Both the position numbers and the translations under genes were made by a program. From positions 1 to 64,000 of the forward strand of contig UBJO01000018.1 of NCBI GenBank assembly GCA_900465665.1: a DNA stretch of 64,000 nt. Reading direction: 5' to 3'. Below the pieces are notes generated by a model. That model saw nothing but the letters and a program-made list of their open reading frames with translations, made no database searches and was not told the origin of the DNA. Origin of the DNA: Hyphomicrobiales bacterium. Its GTDB lineage: Bacteria; Pseudomonadota; Alphaproteobacteria; Rhizobiales; Rhizobiaceae. The number at the start of each line of letters is the position of its first letter. The first letter of the stretch is position 1. Positions 52,700 through 61,723 of the stretch are shown here, in pieces.

Positions 52700-53317
52700 T
52701 GGAGGCGATCGTCGGCTGACGCAATGTTTTTCGATGGCGCTCGATTTTCGCCTGCGTTAGGCAGCGCAGATGTTCGACCGTATCGTGGAGATACAAGCTA
52801 ATTCAGCGGTCTTAGCAGACCATCTGCACGCTATACCCTGTTCCCAGAACCGTTGCCATTTTCTGCATAAGCAGAGGCGTGCGCAAACCGCAGCGCGCAG
52901 ACTGATCAAAGCGACGGCCGCGAGATCGGAAAACGGAGGTTGGCCAAGCTTGGTCTCTTCGACAGTTTGGCGATGCATTGCGCGCGCGCACGCAGACGTT
53001 TTCGCAGGAAAGCTTCGGCCCAAGTGGTGTTTGGGGTTGCGCAAGACCGGCGCGTCGATCAGAGGGAATGATCTCAACCACGGAGCAGAAGATGCGCGGC
53101 AACCCGAACATTCGATGGCTTACTGAGACGACAACTGGCGTGAAGATCGGCCGCAACGATTGCCTCTATCGAGTGGAGTTTCCAAACGGCTCCCCCATCG
53201 ATTTCACGCGCTTTCACGAGAACTAACGCGCTCTAAAAGCCGGACCGTCTATTTTGAAGCTGCTTTGCGGGATGCTCACAATAACAGACAACAAATCTCG
53301 TAGTGGAGTAGACGGCA
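52700..53317. other. Decayed intergenic stretch
   Basis: About 600 bp with short overlapping frames on both strands and no recognised family. A small plus-strand frame at 53068-53226 (52 residues: MISTTEQKMRGNPNIRWLTE then TTTGVKIGRNDCLYRVEF, ending SPIDFTRFHEN) looks protein-like but has no clear ribosome site and may be the tail of a lost gene. Confidence 0.4.
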
Positions 53318-55000
53318 ATGACCGAGGTCCAAAAATCAGTCCGCGACGACTCAAAGAAGTCGGAGAACGACGAGTTCGACGGCTACCCAGACCAAGGGAA
53401 GCCTTATCCAACGCTGACTCCTGATATGATCTCCAGAGCACATTTGTATGGTGTGACAACGGAGTTCGATACCGGGGAGTTTTTGTTTCGAGTTGGAGAC
53501 CGAGAGGTGAACCTCTTCATAATCTTGGAGGGGGCCGTAGACATATTGGAAAGCGACGGGCACGGAGGAGATTCACTCTTCGTGACACATCATCCTGGAG
53601 AATTCACTGGAGAACTCGACCAATTCAGTGGTCGTGCTGTATTGGTTTGTGCGAAGGCTTCGATGCCGACGAAAGTCATTTCTCTTGACCGCACAGCGTT
53701 CAATTCGCTTGTTCGATGTGAGCACGATATCGGCGAACTCATAATGCGCTCGTTGATCGTGCGCCGGGCGGGAATGCTGAGGGATGCCGCGGGCGGGCCG
53801 ATCGTTGTGGGAAGCCTGAAATCGGCGGATACACTTAGAATACAATCATTTCTCGCTCGAAACGGATATCCATATCGCTTCCTTGATACCGATCTAGACC
53901 CAGAGGCTGCCGAATCTTTGAAGCATTTTCATGCAGACACAAAGTTGCTCCCTATCGTCATTTTAGATGGTCGTAGCGTTCTTGACTGTCCTTCAAATCG
54001 CGAAATTGCCGAGCAGCTCGGGCTTACCGAAAACACCGATCCACATCACGTTTTTGATGTTGTAGTGGTGGGAGCGGGACCAGCCGGCCTCGCCGCAGCA
54101 GTTTACGCTTCATCCGAGGGCCTGGACACTCTAGTTCTCGAGGCCTTCGGCCCCGGCGGGCAAGCGGGCAGCAGCTCTCGGATCGAAAACTACCTCGGCT
54201 TTCCCATGGGCATTTCAGGCCAGGCCCTAGCTACCAGAGCGCAAGTGCAGGCTCAACGCTTCGGCTCGCGCCTGGCTGTTGCACGCAAAGCTAGCAAGTT
54301 GGACTGCGACAGCTTTCCATACAAGATTTATCTTGAAGACGGAGATTTTGTTCAGGCCAAAGCAATCGTGATCGCGACAGGAGCGCATTACCGCAAACTA
54401 GATGTAGCCGATCTCGCGAAGTTTGAAGGGCAAGGTGTCCACTACGCTGCAACTTCGCTTGAGGGTAGGCTCTGTGGCGACACCGAGGTCGTTGTGATCG
54501 GGGGCGGCAACTCGGCAGGTCAAGCATCACTATTTCTTGCTCGGCATGCACGGCACGTCCACATTCTGGTCCGTAGAGATAATTTGGAGGAGACCATGTC
54601 TGAGTATCTCATCCAACGAATAACAGACTCTCGCGACATCACCGTGCACACCGAAACCCAGGTCACGGCATTGATCGGAGAGACGAGTCTTGAAGCCGTG
54701 CGATGGCGTCACACATCTGGCGAAGAGACCGAACAGATTGCGCCAAATCTCTTTTCGATGATTGGCGCGGTTCCCAACGCGGACTGGCTTGACGGCTGTG
54801 TAGAGTTAGATGAGCACGGGTTCGTGAAGACAGGTCCGTTTTGGGAGGAGAGCCCGAGTGTTTCCCAGTTCGCCTGCAGTATACCTGGTGTCTTTGCTGT
54901 CGGCGACGTGCGCTCTCAGTCTGTTAAACGTGTTGCTTCCGGCGTGGGAGAGGGTTCGGTCGTCGTGCACGCAATTCATGATTGGTTGGCGCGGCACTGA
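53318..55000 (+). CDS. cNMP-binding domain / thioredoxin reductase-like flavoprotein
   Basis: A 560-residue three-part protein. Residues about 35-150 form a cyclic-nucleotide-binding (CAP_ED) beta barrel (EFLFRVGDREVNLFIILEGA). About 160-235 form a thioredoxin/glutaredoxin-like fold without CxxC (RIQSFLARNGYPYRFLDTD). About 245-560 form a thioredoxin-reductase-like module with FAD motif VVVVGAGPAGLAAAVYAS, GGQAGSSSRIENYLGFP and NAD motif VVVIGGGNSAGQAS. The redox-active CATC of E. coli TrxR is replaced by AATS, so it cannot be a classical thioredoxin reductase. ATG has GGAG upstream. It stands between two winged-helix/ATPase regulators and reads toward the intact one. Confidence 0.88.
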   Translation: MTEVQKSVRDDSKKSENDEFDGYPDQGKPYPTLTPDMISRAHLYGVTTEFDTGEFLFRVGDREVNLFIILEGAVDILESDGHGGDSLFVTHHPGEFTGELDQFSGRAVLVCAKASMPTKVISLDRTAFNSLVRCEHDIGELIMRSLIVRRAGMLRDAAGGPIVVGSLKSADTLRIQSFLARNGYPYRFLDTDLDPEAAESLKHFHADTKLLPIVILDGRSVLDCPSNREIAEQLGLTENTDPHHVFDVVVVGAGPAGLAAAVYASSEGLDTLVLEAFGPGGQAGSSSRIENYLGFPMGISGQALATRAQVQAQRFGSRLAVARKASKLDCDSFPYKIYLEDGDFVQAKAIVIATGAHYRKLDVADLAKFEGQGVHYAATSLEGRLCGDTEVVVIGGGNSAGQASLFLARHARHVHILVRRDNLEETMSEYLIQRITDSRDITVHTETQVTALIGETSLEAVRWRHTSGEETEQIAPNLFSMIGAVPNADWLDGCVELDEHGFVKTGPFWEESPSVSQFACSIPGVFAVGDVRSQSVKRVASGVGEGSVVVHAIHDWLARH

Positions 55001-55062
55001 CTGCCGTGGATTTGAAGGCAGTTCGGCTAGGCTGGGCCACCGACAAACTTCGAAAAGGTGGC
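55000..55062 (+). terminator. Hairpins after the cNMP-flavoprotein gene
   Basis: ACTGCC/GGCAGT (55000-55022) begins at the stop codon, and GCCACC/GGTGGC (55036-55062) follows. Neither has a T-run, so termination here is only suggested by position between convergent genes. Confidence 0.3.
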
Positions 55063-55167
55063 AGCAAAGCAGGCAATCATGCTGGATCAGTCCTCTGATT
55101 GAGGCGACGATGCGCGCCAAGTGGCTTTTTAGATAAGCCTAACAGGCAAAGTCACCTTGCATGTCTT

Positions 55168-58100
55168 TTAGCCCCAACTGACGCCTCTATAGACAGGCTC
55201 GTCCTGAGCACCGTCCCATTCTAAAGTTTCCGCTTCTGACGTCATCAGGTGCTGAGCGGCATATTCGGCCGTTACCACCAAATTGCTGACTTTAGCGACT
55301 TGCACGTCCGAAGTGACTCCAAAGCGGGAGAGTGCCATATGCGCTGAAATAACATCTGCCGTATCGAATTCACCATCGAACCTAGACAGAAACTCGATCA
55401 AGGACTGCAGAGCATCTTCGTGATTTCCCATTAGTTCGCCCAGTTGTAGGAAATCTATAGCTATCCGCAGCTCCCAGCTTGTCGAACAATGCTCTCTCGC
55501 AGTCTCCAGCGCCTCTACAAGTATCGCGTGGGCAGCGTCCAGGCGCGGTTCGGGCGATTCCATAAGCGCCTTCGCTTTGATCCTCAGTAGTTCCGGTAAT
55601 CTAAAGCTTCCGCCTGCCCGGTCGTCAACCGCTAGAGCGGCATCGATAGCTGACAAAGCATCTTCATGTGATCCCGACTGAATGAGGCCCTGAGCAATGG
55701 CTCCTAAGGCAGTCAGTGTCGACGCAACGAGACGTCCATTTCGGACCGCATCGAGATGAGACCTCATGAGGCCAACGGCTCTGTCTCCTTGACCTTGGAA
55801 TAGTCGAAGCTGATCACGCATCGTTAGACCGGCTTCATGCAAGCCGGCTAAAGAAAAACGGCGTGTAAGCATGTTGAGTTCTTGAACGAAAAGGCGTGCT
55901 TGATCAAATTTCCCGCATAAAAGCAATATCTCTGTACCAACGACGAACGTGATGCAAAGAGGGCCAACTTCTCTTCTGGCTTCTCTGATAGCCTCTTCAG
56001 CTAAATGCACGCTCAAACTATGAGATCCCTGGAGCCAAACCATTCTGGCGCGCAAAATATTCGCAACTGCTTTCTGCGCAGTCTCGAACTGCATCAGTGG
56101 CGCGACGCCGATGCTCGCCGCGAGCTCGAAACCCGCGTCGTAGGATTTCTTGGCTAGCCGCTGGTCGCCCCTCATGTGATAAGACGATCCAAGCAACCAT
56201 TGCGCCACCGTTCGCTCGACCTGGCTACCGTGCAACGCTGCCTCTATGGAATATCGTTTAGCTATTTCTAGCATTTTGCGATAATCACCTGACTTCAGGG
56301 CGAGGAAGTGCAACCCCGCGAGCAGATGAAGCTCGGTCCGGCTGTCGCCTAAAACACGACTGATTTCGAGCCCGCGGTTGAAAGCAGCTTCGGTTTCAGC
56401 GATATTATGGCTGGTGTAGAATGACGCAGTCGCGAAGCTCTCTAGCAGCCGAAGTTCCACTGCGTTACCGATCATTTCTGGCGGTATTAGAGAGAGAGCG
56501 CGCTTGCACCACTTCGCGCACTCCAGCATTCTCCACTGCGTGAAGAACATTGGTACGGCAAAGCGGCAAAGGTCGATCGCGACTGACGCATCACCCTCTT
56601 CCGAGAACGCCCATTCCAAAGCTGCGACCACGTTCTCAAGATCATGTTCGAGCGCAAACTCAAGTCCAGGTCGAGCTCCAGCGACAGCCTGTTCGGTGTA
56701 TTTCAGCAAAACATCCATATAATACTCTGCATGACGCTTCCTGATTTCGTTCTCGATCCCAGACTCTGACAGCTTGATTGCGGCATAGGTTTTGGTCGTC
56801 TCTAGAAGCCGCATACGCGCAGGGCCTTCAGACGAAAATGCCGACAAAAGGGATTTCTCAACAAGCTCTCCGATCGCATCGGTAGCATCGGCAGCACTCA
56901 GGTTATTGCTCTTCGCAACCGCGATCGCGGCATCGAGAGAAAAATCTCCGACAAAAACCGACAGTCGTTCCAGAACGGACCTGCTGTCATGGCCTAACAG
57001 GTCAAAGCTCCAGTCCAGCATCGCTTCCACGGTCTGGTGCCGTGGCGATGCGTTTCGTTTGCCTTTCCAGCGGAGTGCCAATTGGTTGTCAACAAGACTG
57101 GCGACCTTCTCCAATCCATACGAGCCCACTCTGCTAGCTGTAAGTTCAATAGCCAGAGGATTTCCGTCTAGCCGCCTGCAAATGCTGGCGACTACTGCAG
57201 CCGTATGGTCGTCGAGATGCTCTTGGAACCCGCCGCGCGCTGCGCGATCCAGGAACAACTCTATCGAAGGCCACGACTTCGCGCGCTCCGCGGTGATCCG
57301 GCCATTGTTGGGTGGAAATCCTAACGAGCGTAGAATGTAGATCGTCTCCGCAGGCAGACGGGTCGCTTCCCTGCTCGTGACCAGCAGGTGGGTGTCAGTC
57401 GCCCGCTGCATGACGAATTCAATTATCTCGGCAACTGAATCTATCACATGCTCGCAGTTGTCTAAAATAACCAAGCTACGCTGCTTAGAAACATGCTCTA
57501 TAAACCGCTCCAACAGAATTTCGTCGGGTTCAACTTTCAGGCCACTAACAGCGGTAACTTTGTCAATAACACGGTCAGCGCGCAAAACCGTGCTAAGGTC
57601 CACAAAGTGGATTGTATCGAAGCCTTCAATTTCATTTGCAACTTTTAGCGCAAGGGAGGTTTTTCCAATGCCGCCCGGACCTACGATCGTAACAAATCGC
57701 CTTTTGTTAACTGCGCTTTTCAAGTCAGCGATATTTTCATCGCGGCCAACGAGGCGCTCCAAGACCTGCGGTAAACTGAACGCACGCGCCACCGCTGGGA
57801 CTGATGAGTGTGCTTCAGCGACGCTATCTACTTGAGGTGTCGGAAGCGATACCGCCTGTGAGACCGTATCGGAAGGCTCGAAATCGACAGGGGCGACAAA
57901 ACAATATCCGCGGCCTGCAACGCTCAAGATGTATCGTATGCCGCCGACCCCGCAGCCTATTTCTCGCCGTAGATGGGCCATTTGGACTCGAACATTCGAG
58001 TCTTCGACGCTCAGGCCAGACCATGCGAACGCCATCAACTCGCGATGGGAGAGAACATCGCCGCTTCTGATGATGAGCGCGACCAGGAGATCGAACGCGC

Positions 58101-58206
58101 GGCTCCCCAACGTCACTTCGGTTCCGTCCCGATGCAACGTTCGGCTAATCGCATTCACGACAAAAGGTCCGAACTTGTATACGCCGCTTCTGACGTTGTC
58201 TCTCAT
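55168..58206 (-). CDS. Winged-helix / NB-ARC-type ATPase / TPR regulator (STAND, COG3903-like)
   Basis: A 1012-residue transcription regulator. An OmpR-type winged helix is at residues 1-105 (SHRELMAFAWSGLSVEDSNV then RVQMAHLRREIG). A STAND ATPase domain spans about 145-500 (Walker A GPGGIGKTS, Walker B SLVILDNCEHV, VTSREATRLP sensor). About 500 residues of helical TPR-like repeats make up the rest. Such proteins act as signal-triggered switches that oligomerise on ATP binding. It diverges from the monooxygenase-like/MFS genes across a 281-bp space with direct repeats. No sensor ligand can be inferred. The truncated homologue at 50820 is its relative. Confidence 0.88.
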   Translation of the reverse strand: MRDNVRSGVYKFGPFVVNAISRTLHRDGTEVTLGSRAFDLLVALIIRSGDVLSHRELMAFAWSGLSVEDSNVRVQMAHLRREIGCGVGGIRYILSVAGRGYCFVAPVDFEPSDTVSQAVSLPTPQVDSVAEAHSSVPAVARAFSLPQVLERLVGRDENIADLKSAVNKRRFVTIVGPGGIGKTSLALKVANEIEGFDTIHFVDLSTVLRADRVIDKVTAVSGLKVEPDEILLERFIEHVSKQRSLVILDNCEHVIDSVAEIIEFVMQRATDTHLLVTSREATRLPAETIYILRSLGFPPNNGRITAERAKSWPSIELFLDRAARGGFQEHLDDHTAAVVASICRRLDGNPLAIELTASRVGSYGLEKVASLVDNQLALRWKGKRNASPRHQTVEAMLDWSFDLLGHDSRSVLERLSVFVGDFSLDAAIAVAKSNNLSAADATDAIGELVEKSLLSAFSSEGPARMRLLETTKTYAAIKLSESGIENEIRKRHAEYYMDVLLKYTEQAVAGARPGLEFALEHDLENVVAALEWAFSEEGDASVAIDLCRFAVPMFFTQWRMLECAKWCKRALSLIPPEMIGNAVELRLLESFATASFYTSHNIAETEAAFNRGLEISRVLGDSRTELHLLAGLHFLALKSGDYRKMLEIAKRYSIEAALHGSQVERTVAQWLLGSSYHMRGDQRLAKKSYDAGFELAASIGVAPLMQFETAQKAVANILRARMVWLQGSHSLSVHLAEEAIREARREVGPLCITFVVGTEILLLCGKFDQARLFVQELNMLTRRFSLAGLHEAGLTMRDQLRLFQGQGDRAVGLMRSHLDAVRNGRLVASTLTALGAIAQGLIQSGSHEDALSAIDAALAVDDRAGGSFRLPELLRIKAKALMESPEPRLDAAHAILVEALETAREHCSTSWELRIAIDFLQLGELMGNHEDALQSLIEFLSRFDGEFDTADVISAHMALSRFGVTSDVQVAKVSNLVVTAEYAAQHLMTSEAETLEWDGAQDEPVYRGVSWG

Positions 58207-58333
58207 CGAACTCTCGCTTCCATCAACGCCTTATCCAGGAATCGATCCTACAGGAGTCCGTCAATTGGGGTGGTTAATTAAGGTAAAGGCAAACCTCAGC
58301 ATCTTGTGGAAGAGCACGGCGGCCGTATAATCG

Positions 58334-58397
58334 CGTGGATTGCGTGTAAATCAACTCTTCCGTGCTGCAGCGACGCCTAATCTATTAACGTGGATTG
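58334..58397. repeat. Direct repeat CGTGGATTG x2
   Basis: CGTGGATTG occurs at 58334-58342 and again at 58389-58397, 55 bp apart, in the divergent space between the STAND regulator and the monooxygenase-like gene. The second copy lies inside the TTAACG pair. It may be a regulator contact site. Confidence 0.4.
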
Positions 58398-58410
58398 ACC
58401 TCATTTAACG
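58384..58410 (+). promoter_or_regulatory. Candidate operator: paired TTAACG, 20-bp spacing (copy 1)
   Basis: ATTAACG (58384-58390) and TTTAACG (58404-58410) are in the same orientation with starts exactly 20 bp apart, ending 77 bp before the monooxygenase-like start codon. The same pair and spacing recur at 61625-61651. Between the repeats, the T after the first TTAACG and TT.AC in the spacer are also shared. Two-turn direct repeats suit an OmpR-type winged helix. Confidence 0.55.
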
Positions 58411-58487
58411 GGCGACAGGAGGCGTAGGTGGGTACGCTCGATCGTTATCGATGATCCGGGCTGTCTGCTTACGATCCAGGAGGACAT

Positions 58488-58805
58488 ATGAGCGAGCATG
58501 TTAAAGTTTACGCAGTGTTCACAGCCAAAGAAGGTCGCACGAACGACCTTTCCGCGCTTCTCAAGGGGATGGTCAGACCTTCCCGGTCTGAGATAGGGAA
58601 CCTTCGGTATGATCTCTGGCAAGATTTCAATTCGAACGGAATTTTTGTTCTCGACGAGTTGTACGTTGATCAGGCCGCCGCTTCAGCACACCGGGAAACC
58701 CCCTATTTTCAAAACTACCTGTCGAAGGTCGCAGACTTCGGGGAACGGCTCGCACTCGTGGTCCAACCTGTAGACGTGGCGCAGGGAGGCAAAAATGTTC
58801 AGTAA
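58488..58805 (+). CDS. Putative quinol monooxygenase (ABM domain, YgiN-like)
   Basis: A 105-residue dimeric ferredoxin-like-fold protein of the antibiotic biosynthesis monooxygenase family. KVYAVFTAKEGRTNDLSALL starts the fold; LRYDLWQD, IFVLDELYVDQAAASAHRET and YFQNYLSKVADF follow, with the conserved E and H in the active groove. Members oxidise hydroquinones or handle reactive quinones without cofactors. AGGAGG precedes ATG. The end overlaps the MFS gene by 11 bp, so the two are co-translated. A secreted relative is encoded at 62655. Confidence 0.86.
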   Translation: MSEHVKVYAVFTAKEGRTNDLSALLKGMVRPSRSEIGNLRYDLWQDFNSNGIFVLDELYVDQAAASAHRETPYFQNYLSKVADFGERLALVVQPVDVAQGGKNVQ

Positions 58806-60027
58806 GGCGTATGAACGTCAATGTGACGCAGTAAAAATCCACTGCACAGATTCGGGCGAACATAGAAGACGAGCACTTACATTGTTTTCCCTTGCTTTGG
58901 GAAGCTTCTGTATTGGTACGTCCGAATTTGCCAGCATGGGAATTCTGCAGCTGTTTTCCGAAAGCTTGCATATCGATATCTCGTCAGCCACGAATGCTAT
59001 CACCGCATACGCTTTCGGTGTCGTGATCGGCGCTCCAGCTGTGACACTTGCCGCAGCTAGAATGAACAGGCGTTCGTTGCTTTTGGCTCTTATGCTGTTG
59101 TTCGTCTGTGGGAATATCCTTTCAGGGCTTGCAACTAACCTCGGCATGTTTGCAGCTGCCCGGTTTATCTCGGGTCTTCCTCAAGGCGCATATTTTGGAG
59201 CTGGCGCTGTCGTCGCTTCCTACATCGTTGGTCCAGGACACGGCGGTAAGGCCTTTTCGTTGGTGATGTCGGGCTTGACGGTAGCGACAATTTTCGGGTC
59301 GCCGCTCGCTACGTTTCTTGGCCAACATCTGGGATGGAGAAACACATATTTCTCCGTAGCCGGCCTCGGAGTTATCGCGTTAATCACACTGTTTTTGTGG
59401 ATTCCCAAAACACGTTCGCTAGACGGCGGCCCAATCAAACAGGAACTGGGTGGCCTGCGGAAGCTCTCTGTTTGGGCGATGATGCTCGTAGCGGCTATAG
59501 GTGTCGCAAGCATTTTCGCTGTTTATACATTTATCGGACCTATCGTGACAGACGTACTCAAGCTCGAGCCCAGATGGATCCCGTTGGCTCTAGCTATGTT
59601 TGGTCTAGGGATGACGGCGGGTAACCTGTTTGGAGGCAGACTGGCGGATGGTCACCCTGCCTTGGGAATCCTGATTGGGTTCGGCAGCGCTGTCGTCGTA
59701 CTTGCTGTAGTCGCGCTGGTCGGTTCTTCCCCCGTCGTTCTGTTCCCCGGTCTGTTTTTTATCGGGGCGACAATGATGACCGCGATACCGACAATTCAGG
59801 TCCGTCTCACAAGGTTCGCGCCCGAGTCTCCTGCCTTGATGGGAGCTATGAACTTAGCGGCGCTCAACGTGGCAAACGCCGTAGGTGCATGGTCTGGCAG
59901 TTTGACTATCGCGGCCGGAATGGGTGCCCTTTCGGCCGTGTGGGCTGGTTGCGCGTTGACACTTGTCGGTCTGACCATTTTCTTACTGACGCTGTCAAAG
60001 GCCCCTAAGCTGGCACCCGCGCAATAG
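58795..60027 (+). CDS. MFS transporter, DHA1 drug/arabinose efflux type (AraJ/YdhP-like)
   Basis: A 410-residue twelve-helix exporter. LGSFCIGTSEFASMGILQLF opens helix 1 and is typical of AraJ/YdhP efflux pumps. GLPQGAYFGAGAVVASYIV is helix 4 with the antiporter motif region, and LGWRNTYFSVAGLG lies before helix 6. GGGAGG precedes ATG at 58795, inside the preceding gene. The pair with a quinol monooxygenase suggests export or detoxification of an aromatic or quinone compound. Confidence 0.9.
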   Translation: MFSKAYERQCDAVKIHCTDSGEHRRRALTLFSLALGSFCIGTSEFASMGILQLFSESLHIDISSATNAITAYAFGVVIGAPAVTLAAARMNRRSLLLALMLLFVCGNILSGLATNLGMFAAARFISGLPQGAYFGAGAVVASYIVGPGHGGKAFSLVMSGLTVATIFGSPLATFLGQHLGWRNTYFSVAGLGVIALITLFLWIPKTRSLDGGPIKQELGGLRKLSVWAMMLVAAIGVASIFAVYTFIGPIVTDVLKLEPRWIPLALAMFGLGMTAGNLFGGRLADGHPALGILIGFGSAVVVLAVVALVGSSPVVLFPGLFFIGATMMTAIPTIQVRLTRFAPESPALMGAMNLAALNVANAVGAWSGSLTIAAGMGALSAVWAGCALTLVGLTIFLLTLSKAPKLAPAQ

Positions 60028-60066
60028 CGCGGTTGTCAGCTCACAAAGCCCGTAAGACTTTGAGTT

Positions 60067-60084
60067 AAGGGCTTAAGAGCCCTT
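60067..60084 (+). terminator. Hairpin terminator after MFS gene
   Basis: AAGGGCT-TAAG-AGCCCTT makes a 7-bp stem with a tetraloop, followed by TAC. It lies 40 bp after the MFS stop. The T-run is short. Confidence 0.5.
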
Positions 60085-60173
60085 TACAACTTCGGATATC
60101 CGATCAGAACGAGGCTATCCGGGAAATTGAGATCAGGCCCACGCCGGCCGCAGGGCAACGGAGCATAAAAATC

Positions 60174-61280
60174 ATGCAATCACCAGCTCTCTTTAAGCCC
60201 ATTCAGGTCAGGGACCTGTGTCTCCGCAATCGGATTGTAATCGCACCGATGTGCCAATACTCCGCTGAAGATGGATGTATGAATGAGTGGCATCTGATGC
60301 ATCTCGGAAAGCTTGCGATGTCGGGCGCAGGTCTTCTTACTATCGAAGCCACAGCGGTCAGCCCAGAAGGTCGGATTACGTACGCCGATCTCGGTCTCTG
60401 GAACGATCTGACCTACGCTGCGATGAGCCTTACGCTGGATAGCATAAGGCGTTGGTCAGATACGCCGATTGCCATTCAGTTGAATCATGCGGGAAGGAAA
60501 GCTTCGACTGACCTCCCTTGGAAAGGGGGCGCTCAGTTTTCTCCAGGCAGCGGTTTCGGCTGGCAAACTGTTGCCCCGTCCCCCGCGCCCTACACTAAGG
60601 GCGATCACCTTTCGGCGTCGTTAGATAAAGCTGGGATACGAGAAATAAGACAAGCTTTCGCTGATGCCGCCCAACGCGCCGCGAAAGCGGGTCTTGATGC
60701 CGTTCAACTGCATGTAGCTCACGGGTATCTACTCCACCAGTTTCTCTCGCCGCTTTCGAACTTCCGCACGGATGAATACGGTGGATCTGTCAACAACCGC
60801 ATGAAATTCCCGCTCGAAGTATTTGATGCTGTGCGAGGGGTATTCCCATCAGAGCGGCCAGTTTCGGTCAGGCTCTCCGCAACTGACTGGGTGAAGGGGG
60901 GGCTGCAGCTTGAGCAAAGCTTCGCATTTGCAAACGAGCTCAAACAGCGAGGCTGTGACGTGATACATGTGACAAGTGGTGGATTGGACCCGTCGCAAGA
61001 CATCCCGATTGGTCCAAGTTATCAAGTTCCGTTCGCCCGTAAGATCAAGGAAGAAGTTGGCTTGCCCGTTGTGGCAGCAGGACTCATCACCGGCTTTGAT
61101 CAGGCTGAGGGGATTGTCAGTACAGGAGACGCCGATATGGTGGGCCTTGCAAGAACAATTCTGTTTGACCCGAACTGGCCTTGGCACGCAGCGGCGCACC
61201 TCGGAGGAAAGGTGCGTGCACCGAACCAGTATCTTCGTTCTCGGCCATCTAACTATCGTGATCTCTTCGACGTCGAATGA
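60174..61280 (+). CDS. NADH:flavin oxidoreductase / Old Yellow Enzyme (YqjM/NamA-like)
   Basis: A 368-residue FMN TIM-barrel ene-reductase. RNRIVIAPMCQYSAEDG has the flavin-tuning Cys of the YqjM class, unlike the enzyme encoded at 21722. QLNHAGRKAS gives an active-site His, and VQLHVAHGYLLHQFLSPLSN then FRTDEYGG are typical. ATG at 60174 follows CGGAG. The stop overlaps the next small gene by ATGA. It reduces activated C=C bonds, including those of quinones, enones and nitroaromatics, in line with the neighbouring monooxygenase-like and exporter genes. Confidence 0.92.
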   Translation: MQSPALFKPIQVRDLCLRNRIVIAPMCQYSAEDGCMNEWHLMHLGKLAMSGAGLLTIEATAVSPEGRITYADLGLWNDLTYAAMSLTLDSIRRWSDTPIAIQLNHAGRKASTDLPWKGGAQFSPGSGFGWQTVAPSPAPYTKGDHLSASLDKAGIREIRQAFADAAQRAAKAGLDAVQLHVAHGYLLHQFLSPLSNFRTDEYGGSVNNRMKFPLEVFDAVRGVFPSERPVSVRLSATDWVKGGLQLEQSFAFANELKQRGCDVIHVTSGGLDPSQDIPIGPSYQVPFARKIKEEVGLPVVAAGLITGFDQAEGIVSTGDADMVGLARTILFDPNWPWHAAAHLGGKVRAPNQYLRSRPSNYRDLFDVE

Positions 61281-61549
61281 AAACTATACGGGCTAAAAGC
61301 ACGATGTTGTGGATGGCTTTCCAAATTTCCATCGGTGCGACGGCAAACTCCATTCTTGGAACCTTTATTGCGAGCGACCCCAGCGTCGAACTCTACGTTG
61401 GGTATGCCTCACTTGGCGCAATGGTATCCGCTTCTTTGTACGATGAGGAAACTCATGACCTCACCGTGTTGAAGCGACTGGCAAGCGTGGCCTCCGCGGT
61501 TACAGCAAGCGCCTTATTCACTTTAGTCGCCCACTTGTCCCTCCTGTAA
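61277..61549 (+). CDS. Small membrane protein, unknown function
   Basis: A 90-residue protein that starts within the stop of the Old Yellow Enzyme gene (ATGA overlap). Hydrophobic segments near residues 10-30 (MLWMAFQISIGATANSILGT), a weaker one around 40-52 and a clear one near 70-90 (ASAVTASALFTLVAHLSLL) suggest two or three membrane spans. I recognise no family. The coupling to the flavoenzyme makes it likely to be a real gene. Confidence 0.6.
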   Translation: MKTIRAKSTMLWMAFQISIGATANSILGTFIASDPSVELYVGYASLGAMVSASLYDEETHDLTVLKRLASVASAVTASALFTLVAHLSLL

Positions 61550-61624
61550 CAGCGCCGCGTTTGCTTCGGATCGTCCTGCCGCACGCGACAGATGCCAATC
61601 CACGCTCTTGGCTCGGTTACGGCG

Positions 61625-61651
61625 GTTAACGTCTTTTCACGATGATTAACG
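61625..61651 (+). promoter_or_regulatory. Candidate operator: paired TTAACG, 20-bp spacing (copy 2)
   Basis: GTTAACG (61625-61631) and ATTAACG (61645-61651) are co-oriented with starts exactly 20 bp apart, ending 72 bp before the VOC-protein start codon. Both the spacing and the distance to the gene match copy 1 at 58384. The rest of the 174-bp gap (61550-61723) shows no gene. Confidence 0.55.
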
Positions 61652-61723
61652 CGACCGCATGGATCGCCGATTGTAGCTTTTCGTTGCTAGCTGGGCGAAA
61701 CGAAACGCAATTGGAGAAATTTG

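Noticed and set aside
52757..53156. Overlapping minus-strand frames in the gap before the cNMP-flavoprotein
   Set aside because: Two frames of similar length overlap in different phases and neither resembles a known protein.
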